A stretch of 64,000 nt of DNA from Hymenobacter sediminicola (GTDB lineage Bacteria; Bacteroidota; Bacteroidia; Cytophagales; Hymenobacteraceae), in contig NZ_CP060202.1 in the NCBI RefSeq assembly GCF_014250515.1, positions 2,539,001 to 2,603,000 on the forward strand, in the 5' to 3' direction. The notes below the pieces were generated by a model that saw nothing but the letters and a program-made list of their open reading frames with translations, was not told the origin of the DNA and made no database searches. The position numbers and the translations under genes were made by a program. This document shows positions 59,567 to 64,000 of the stretch, piece by piece. Each line of letters begins with the position of its first letter. Position 1 is the stretch's first letter.

Positions 59567-61081
59567 ATGGCCTCTATTGCAGAAGCGAAAATCATCACGC
59601 CGCAGCCCGGTTTCCAGATGGCCGCCCTGAGCACGCCCGCTGACATTGCCATTATCGGCGGTGGCGCTGGCGGTGGTAAGACCTACGCGCTGCTGATGGA
59701 GGCCACGCGCCACCGCTTCAACCCTGGTTTCGGGGCTGTCATCTTCCGCCGCACCTACGCCCAGATTACCAACGAAGGCGGCCTGTGGGATACCAGTAAG
59801 GACCTGTATCCGCTCGTCGGCGCCAAGCAGGGCGACATGGAGTGGAAGTTTCCCAGCAACGCCCGCGTCTCGTTTGCCCACATGCAGCACGAGAAGAACA
59901 TGTTCGACTGGCAGGGCACGCAGATTCCGCTGGTGGTCTTCGACGAGCTCACCCACTTCACCAAAAAGCAGTTCTGGTACATGCTCACCCGTAACCGGAG
60001 CATGTGTGGCGTGCGGCCCTACGTGCGGGCCAGCTGCAACCCCGACCCCGATAGTTGGGTGGCGGAGCTGATTGATTGGTGGATTGGCGAGGATGGCTTC
60101 CCGATTCCGGAGCGGGCCGGCGTGCTGCGCTACTTCACCCGCGACGGGGAAACGATGGTCTGGGGCAATACGCCCGACGAGGTCATAGCGCAGGCCCCGC
60201 ACCTGTTTCAGGGCGAACTGGCCAGCACGAGCCCCAAAAGCCTCACCTTCATTCCGGGCAGCATCTACGAAAACAAGAAGCTGCTGGCCGTTAACCCGGA
60301 GTATCTAGCTGGCCTGATGGCCCAGGATGAGGAAACGAAGGCGCAGCTGCTGGAAGGCAACTGGAAGGTGAAAGTAGACGGGCTGGCGCTGTACGAGCCG
60401 ACCCGCCTGAATGACCTGTTTACCAACTACCCCGTCGTGGAAGCCCAGCCGCGGCGCTGCATCACAGTTGATGCCGCCGGCTTCGGCCAGGATAAGTGCG
60501 TAATCAAAGTCTGGCAGGGCTGGACGGTCGTTGCCATCACGGTCATCAGCAAAACCGGCTCGCGCGACATCGTCGATGCCGTTGAGCCGCTGCGTCAGCG
60601 CTATAATGTGGCCCAGTCGGATGTGCTCGTCGATCAGGACGGCGTAGGCGGTGGCGCCGTGGCACTGGGTGGCTACAGTGGCTTTAGTGGCGGCGCACCT
60701 CCCCTGCCCGATCCGGAGACGGGCACCAAGGAGTTTTACAAGAACCTAAAGACCCAGTGCTACTACCGTAGCGCGGCCCGTACCAACCGCGGCGAGGTGC
60801 GCATTGAGGTCACTACGGATAGCTGCCTGATTGATGGTCAGCGCACCACGAAGTTGAAGGTGGGCAGCCAGGTAGTAGACGTGCGCGACGTCATCAAGCA
60901 GGACCTGAAAGCCATCAAGCGCGCCAAGGCCGATGCAGAAGGCAAGAAGCAGATCAACACCAAGGAAGAGCAGAAGATCCTGCTGGGCCGCTCGCCGGAC
61001 TTTGGTGACACGTTTATGATGCGTGAGTGGTTCGAGCTGCAACCAGTTGCTCGGAAAGGCTTTATGCGCCGGGTGAATTAA
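59567..61081 (+). CDS. Terminase large subunit
   Basis: 504 residues. The ATPase domain has Walker A GGGAGGGKT (residues about 31-39) and Walker B PLVVFDELTH; the nuclease domain has ITVDAAGFGQDKCVI, VLVDQDGVGGG and a C-terminal DFGDTFMM. It packages DNA into the capsid with ATP and makes the end cuts. The start (MASIAEAKIITPQPGFQ) lies 68 nt from the start of the inverted gene. Its last codons are duplicated downstream at 61587-61602. Confidence 0.92.
   Translation: MASIAEAKIITPQPGFQMAALSTPADIAIIGGGAGGGKTYALLMEATRHRFNPGFGAVIFRRTYAQITNEGGLWDTSKDLYPLVGAKQGDMEWKFPSNARVSFAHMQHEKNMFDWQGTQIPLVVFDELTHFTKKQFWYMLTRNRSMCGVRPYVRASCNPDPDSWVAELIDWWIGEDGFPIPERAGVLRYFTRDGETMVWGNTPDEVIAQAPHLFQGELASTSPKSLTFIPGSIYENKKLLAVNPEYLAGLMAQDEETKAQLLEGNWKVKVDGLALYEPTRLNDLFTNYPVVEAQPRRCITVDAAGFGQDKCVIKVWQGWTVVAITVISKTGSRDIVDAVEPLRQRYNVAQSDVLVDQDGVGGGAVALGGYSGFSGGAPPLPDPETGTKEFYKNLKTQCYYRSAARTNRGEVRIEVTTDSCLIDGQRTTKLKVGSQVVDVRDVIKQDLKAIKRAKADAEGKKQINTKEEQKILLGRSPDFGDTFMMREWFELQPVARKGFMRRVN
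61062..61077. repeat. 16-bp direct repeat, copy 1 (end of terL)
   Basis: TTATGCGCCGGGTGAA, the last codons of terL. The identical sequence is at 61587-61602, and the preceding GAAAGG is also shared (22 of 24 positions in total). Confidence 0.9.
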
Positions 61082-61108
61082 CTTGTCTTACTTGTAAGTG
61101 TTGGTCGC

Positions 61109-61498
61109 CTACTGTATTACAATACTATTTACTGTCCAGCTACTCGGATCAGCTTGATCACCTCCGTTGAACTGTAATTCCACACTGTATTCTGACCGTA
61201 TTGTGGCACCAAAGCCATTTTGTGAGTCCACATGGTCTCTCACTACGAATAAGCCATTGCCTTTATCAGTAGCCTCACCATTGAACATTTCAAAATCAGC
61301 AGTAGACGGGGACTTTAACTGTTCTTTCACTTTGTCTTGCGCAATAATAACGGCCATACTTGCTTCAGGCCCGACTGAAGCAGCGTCTGACTCAGTCGGG
61401 TCCGACTGTGCTGCGTTTGGATCTTTAGCGGTATACACACCGAGCAATAATGCGAAGACAACAACGCCTATTAGGAGTCTAACTAAATTCTTCATCAA
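61109..61498 (-). CDS. Inverted cargo gene: membrane-anchored secreted protein
   Basis: 129 residues. An N-terminal hydrophobic helix (LVRLLIGVVVFALLLGVYT) is followed by an acidic linker and a small domain (VKEQLKSPSTADFEMFNGEA, GATIRSEYSVELQFNGG, WTVNSIVI). The KSPSTADF motif occurs in several small envelope proteins of unknown function. It lies opposite to the phage genes between the two copies of the 16-bp repeat, so it appears to be an inserted cargo unit. It starts at the first of two Met codons. Confidence 0.65.
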   Translation of the reverse strand: MMKNLVRLLIGVVVFALLLGVYTAKDPNAAQSDPTESDAASVGPEASMAVIIAQDKVKEQLKSPSTADFEMFNGEATDKGNGLFVVRDHVDSQNGFGATIRSEYSVELQFNGGDQADPSSWTVNSIVIQ

Positions 61499-61586
61499 GT
61501 AATGACAGATATGGTCTGGTCAACGTAACCGGAATTTTCTTTTCCTGCGAGTGATGTCGAGTTGCGGCCTATAACGAAGAAAGGAG

Positions 61587-61602
61587 TTATGCGCCGGGTG
61601 AA
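61587..61602. repeat. 16-bp direct repeat, copy 2 (end of the Abi-alpha gene)
   Basis: Exact copy of 61062-61077. On the minus strand it encodes the last residues and the stop codon of the Abi-alpha-like gene. Confidence 0.9.
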
Positions 61603-62321
61603 CTAGCTACTGGTGCTGTGCATGCACGAACGAACTCTAAGCCGTATACAGAGCCAACGATTTTATATTGTTGAATTACGAAGTCTTCGGTATTGATCGT
61701 GTTTTTCCCTGGAAAGCTAGCATGGGCTATCTCAATGAGATTGTTTTCCAACATACCCATATAGTCTTTGCACGTATCCAAACGCAATAGATTCGCTATA
61801 TCAAAAGCTAGTTCGGACATCGATAATCCACTTTCATTTTTCAGGAAGAGCATATCCTTCCTATAATACCCACTGGCTGGATTTGCTGAACTCTGAACAC
61901 GTTGCTCGCTATGACCCTCGAAAATCAGATCAAGGATTTTAGCCTGTGAAGGCGTTAGTTGCCGCAGTGTGTCAACAAAGCTGGGGTGCGGTTCCTTGGA
62001 TACATTGGAATTCGCTGCATTTGCCAGCAACGCCGCCCACTTGGTGCTAAGCACCGGGCTATCTTCCAAGCTGGCATTTTCCAGAAGCGGCACAAGCAAC
62101 TTCAGACTCACCTGCTTCGCGTCTACCCCAGCATCCGCCAGCATTTGATGTGCTTCTTTGAAAAGCGCCAACTGCTTCTTCAGGCGAAACTTGCGCAGCC
62201 CTTCACTCAGCAATAGGCCTAGTTCCTCGGCAGCGGGCCCGACTACTTTATTTACAAATGGGACTACGACGCCGCCCCCAGCACCGAGAAGAATAGTTGA
62301 AGCAGTTATGGGATCTGACAT
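61587..62321 (-). CDS. Abi-alpha-like abortive infection protein
   Basis: 244 residues. The N-terminal glycine-rich hydrophobic part (TILLGAGGGVVVPFVNKVVG, PAAEELGLLLSEGL) and then QALFKEAHQML-like helices, LKLLVPLLENASLEDSPVLS, TKWAALLANAA match the Abi-alpha/DUF4393 family, proteins linked to abortive phage infection. The rest is helical (LTPSQAKILDLIFEGHSEQR, LSMSELAFDIANLLRL). Carried by a prophage in reverse orientation, it is a candidate anti-phage moron. The family assignment rests on recognising its motifs only; activity is inferred. Confidence 0.7.
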   Translation of the reverse strand: MSDPITASTILLGAGGGVVVPFVNKVVGPAAEELGLLLSEGLRKFRLKKQLALFKEAHQMLADAGVDAKQVSLKLLVPLLENASLEDSPVLSTKWAALLANAANSNVSKEPHPSFVDTLRQLTPSQAKILDLIFEGHSEQRVQSSANPASGYYRKDMLFLKNESGLSMSELAFDIANLLRLDTCKDYMGMLENNLIEIAHASFPGKNTINTEDFVIQQYKIVGSVYGLEFVRACTAPVASSPGA

Positions 62322-62409
62322 TGCGAGTTAAGTTGGTTTATATCAGGCAAGCTACAAAATGATGACTCCGAAATAAGCATAGATGCCCCCCTGCTTGCAG
62401 TTTCGGAAA

Positions 62410-62434
62410 TAATGTTTGTATTTTACAACCATTA
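62410..62434. promoter_or_regulatory. Dyad related to the terS operator, upstream of the 62460 gene
   Basis: TAATGTTTG-TATTTTA-CAACCATTA, 9-bp arms with one mismatch. It matches 58146-58170 in 22 of 25 positions and is 25 nt before the next start codon. Confidence 0.65.
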
Positions 62435-62459
62435 TTCACTTTAGCACCACCTTCTGGTC

Positions 62460-63086
62460 ATGGCTGTTAACTGCACCCGCCCCACCGAGCTCACCGACAT
62501 CAGCAAAGTGCTGTGCGCGGTTCACTTCGGTCAGATCGTTCGTCTGGCCTTCCGCCGCCGCTTAGGCGTCACTGCACCTGCCTTTGCCACGGAAGCGGCC
62601 ATGAAGACCCAGGCCGCCTGGAATTCGGCTATCACGGCCGAAGGCAACGACAAGATTATCCTCTCGCCGCTGTTCGTCAACTTCGTGATTCCGCCTTCTG
62701 AGGCGCAATTCCTGGAAGAGAACACCAACGGCAGCATCAACGGCAAAGGCTACCTGGCCGGCTACAACGCCGTCAAGCCGACCGGCGAGTTCGTCGGTCT
62801 GCCCGGCGACGTCAAAGCCCAGCTGGAGCTGATTGAGGAAGAGGCCCGCGCCGAACTCGGTGAAGACCCGATGGAGCAGTGGGGCATCACGGCCGATAAC
62901 CGCATCATCTCGGTGGGCGCGGCCGGCATCCCCTTCTCCAACTTCTACATCGGCTCCGTTGGCTCGGAAGGCTTTCGCGCCCTGAACAAGAATGCCTTCG
63001 GATTCTCGCTCGATGGCAAGTGGGACAAAGGCCTGACGGTAACGCAGGCCGAGTTCGACCTGGTCAACCTCTACCCGGCTCCCTAA
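62460..63086 (+). CDS. Hypothetical prophage protein, possible structural role
   Basis: 208 residues, soluble, no signal peptide. The middle is typical of phage structural proteins by composition (SEAQFLEENTNGSINGKGYL, GEFVGLPGDVKAQLELIEEE). No family recognised. It is the first rightward gene after the cargo region, follows the dyad at 62410-62434 and overlaps the next gene by one base (TAATG). Confidence 0.65.
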   Translation: MAVNCTRPTELTDISKVLCAVHFGQIVRLAFRRRLGVTAPAFATEAAMKTQAAWNSAITAEGNDKIILSPLFVNFVIPPSEAQFLEENTNGSINGKGYLAGYNAVKPTGEFVGLPGDVKAQLELIEEEARAELGEDPMEQWGITADNRIISVGAAGIPFSNFYIGSVGSEGFRALNKNAFGFSLDGKWDKGLTVTQAEFDLVNLYPAP

Positions 63087-63343
63087 TGGCCGGCCGCAGC
63101 ACCTCAGAGCAGCCGGAAGTTATCCGGCTGCGCTCTGAGTCGCTGGGCGAGGAAAGAGATTTCTCGCCCAGCCACGCGGCCCGCCTGCAGGCACTCGAAG
63201 CCAGCCAGGGTAAGCCCGACTGGCTGCCCATAGAGCCGCCTGCAGCACCCGTAGCCGCCGAACCTTCCACTGATTCCACGCCGCCTCCGGCAGATGATCC
63301 TAGGCCCCGAAAACGTACAGCAGCTACTCGAAAACCCCGCTAA
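63086..63343 (+). CDS. Hypothetical Pro-rich 85-residue prophage protein
   Basis: Starts at ATG 63086 with a 1-nt overlap. The sequence is low in complexity, rich in Pro, Ala, Ser and Arg (AAPVAAEPSTDSTPPP, RKRTAATRKPR), probably unstructured. It overlaps the next gene by 50 nt. No family. Confidence 0.5.
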   Translation: MAGRSTSEQPEVIRLRSESLGEERDFSPSHAARLQALEASQGKPDWLPIEPPAAPVAAEPSTDSTPPPADDPRPRKRTAATRKPR

Positions 63344-64000
63344 CGGCGAGGCGATCAGCGCGTGTCTGCGTCACGAGCAGCGGCTGCAGCTACATGCCGT
63401 GCCCCACATCGATACTAGCCGCCGGCCCGCCGGCTGGCTGTATCTGCGGGAATGGGCACGCAGCATGATGCCGCTGGATGAGGCTATCCGCTGGGAACAG
63501 TGCGTGCCCGCGCCGCTGCCCACTACGGACGTAGTAGAGGACATCTTCACCGGCCTGCAGCGCGTGTTCGAGGCGCAGGACGGCCTGATTCAGTGCGAGC
63601 TGGCCACGGCTGAACTGGAAACCGACTTCGAGCAGTACCGCACCGCCCAGCGCGAGGCGGCCTTCTGGCAGGGTCCCGCGTTCCAGGCCGTGGGCCGCCG
63701 GCCGCACTCGCTGCTGGTTATCGACATGGCCAGCGAGCAGCGCACGCCGCGCCCCGAACCCTACTCCCTGTTGATTGAGCTGGAGCAGGTCTGGGACGTG
63801 GCCCTGCGCGAAGACGGCAGCTGCGAGTACGTGATGTTCTCGCTGCCCGATGGCCGCGAAGGCGACGTGCGCATCGAGCGGGTCGCGGTGTACGATGATG
63901 CCGCCTACATGATCTGGCGCCGGCCGGAAGGCACCCAGCAGTGGAGCGAGGAACTCAACAACCCGCACATTCTGGGCTACTGTCCTGCCCGGTTGCTGTG
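63294..64000 (+). CDS. Partial phage gene, possible portal protein
   Basis: Open from ATG 63294 to the right edge (235 codons, no stop). It begins MILGPENVQQLLENPANGEA and contains RRPAGWLYLREWARSMMPLD, FTGLQRVFEAQDGLIQCELA and YVMFSLPDGREGDVRIERV. It is acidic and helical at the start and beta-rich later. The position after terL and the size suggest the portal or a head protein, but no family motif was recognised. The start overlaps the previous gene by 50 nt. Confidence 0.55.
   Translation, partial: MILGPENVQQLLENPANGEAISACLRHEQRLQLHAVPHIDTSRRPAGWLYLREWARSMMPLDEAIRWEQCVPAPLPTTDVVEDIFTGLQRVFEAQDGLIQCELATAELETDFEQYRTAQREAAFWQGPAFQAVGRRPHSLLVIDMASEQRTPRPEPYSLLIELEQVWDVALREDGSCEYVMFSLPDGREGDVRIERVAVYDDAAYMIWRRPEGTQQWSEELNNPHILGYCPARLL

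Overview
The window looks like the chromosome of a Cytophagales bacterium, most likely Hymenobacter or a close relative. The evidence is the coding style, DUF3109/DUF4290/DUF4846/DUF6029 family proteins, several secreted proteins with type IX secretion (T9SS) C-terminal sorting domains, and promoter -7 elements of the Bacteroidota form TAnnTTTG (for example 1267-1274, 16584-16591, 26095-26102). The genus is an inference from gene content; no database search was possible.

Positions 1-42,000 are core chromosome. First come the end of accC, a DUF3109 gene, a PcrA/UvrD helicase, DUF4290, murA, a small membrane protein and an agmatinase-family enzyme. A leftward chemosensory operon follows (16,504 to 7,573): a giant soluble receptor with about ten HAMP-like units, then CheW, CheY, CheB, CheA and a CheC phosphatase, with no CheR in view. 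Next are topA, a DUF4846 lipoprotein, a CobB-type sirtuin, a 1,243-residue outer-membrane fusion protein, a Ppx/GppA phosphatase, a leftward group of envelope thiol-redox proteins (TlpA-like, DUF6029, two Omp28-like), T9SS cargo genes, ppk1 and gyrB. Ppx and Ppk1 are the two sides of polyphosphate metabolism but are not adjacent.

At 42,050-42,248 lie tRNA-Arg(TCT) and tRNA-Pro(TGG) on the minus strand. Immediately beyond them a temperate prophage begins and runs past the right edge. Its leftward lysogeny module (integrase, XRE regulator, a small protein, a superinfection-immunity/SHOCT membrane protein, an S24-type repressor) faces a rightward early module across a compact divergent promoter with a perfect 12-bp dyad. 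The early genes include small regulators, a phage-encoded beta sliding clamp, a helicase-DNA methyltransferase fusion, a DndC/PAPS-reductase-like PP-loop protein, an initiator gene that contains iterated palindromes and an AT-rich repeat tract (candidate origin), and a DnaC/IstB-like helicase loader. Nuclease and small genes lead to HNH, terminase small and large subunits and the start of the structural genes, where the final partial gene may be the portal.

Three leftward cargo genes interrupt the packaging region: two envelope proteins and an Abi-alpha-like abortive-infection protein. One sits between copies of a 16-bp repeat derived from the 3' end of terL. The same dyad (TAATGTTTG-N7-CAAACATTA type) lies upstream of terS and of the first gene after the cargo, suggesting common control of the late genes.

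The most interesting items are the methyltransferase/PP-loop pair, the terL-linked cargo site, the candidate origin, the shared late-gene dyad, the degenerate phosphoesterase-kinase-like-barrel fusion, the poly-HAMP receptor and a perfect palindrome at the end of gyrB.
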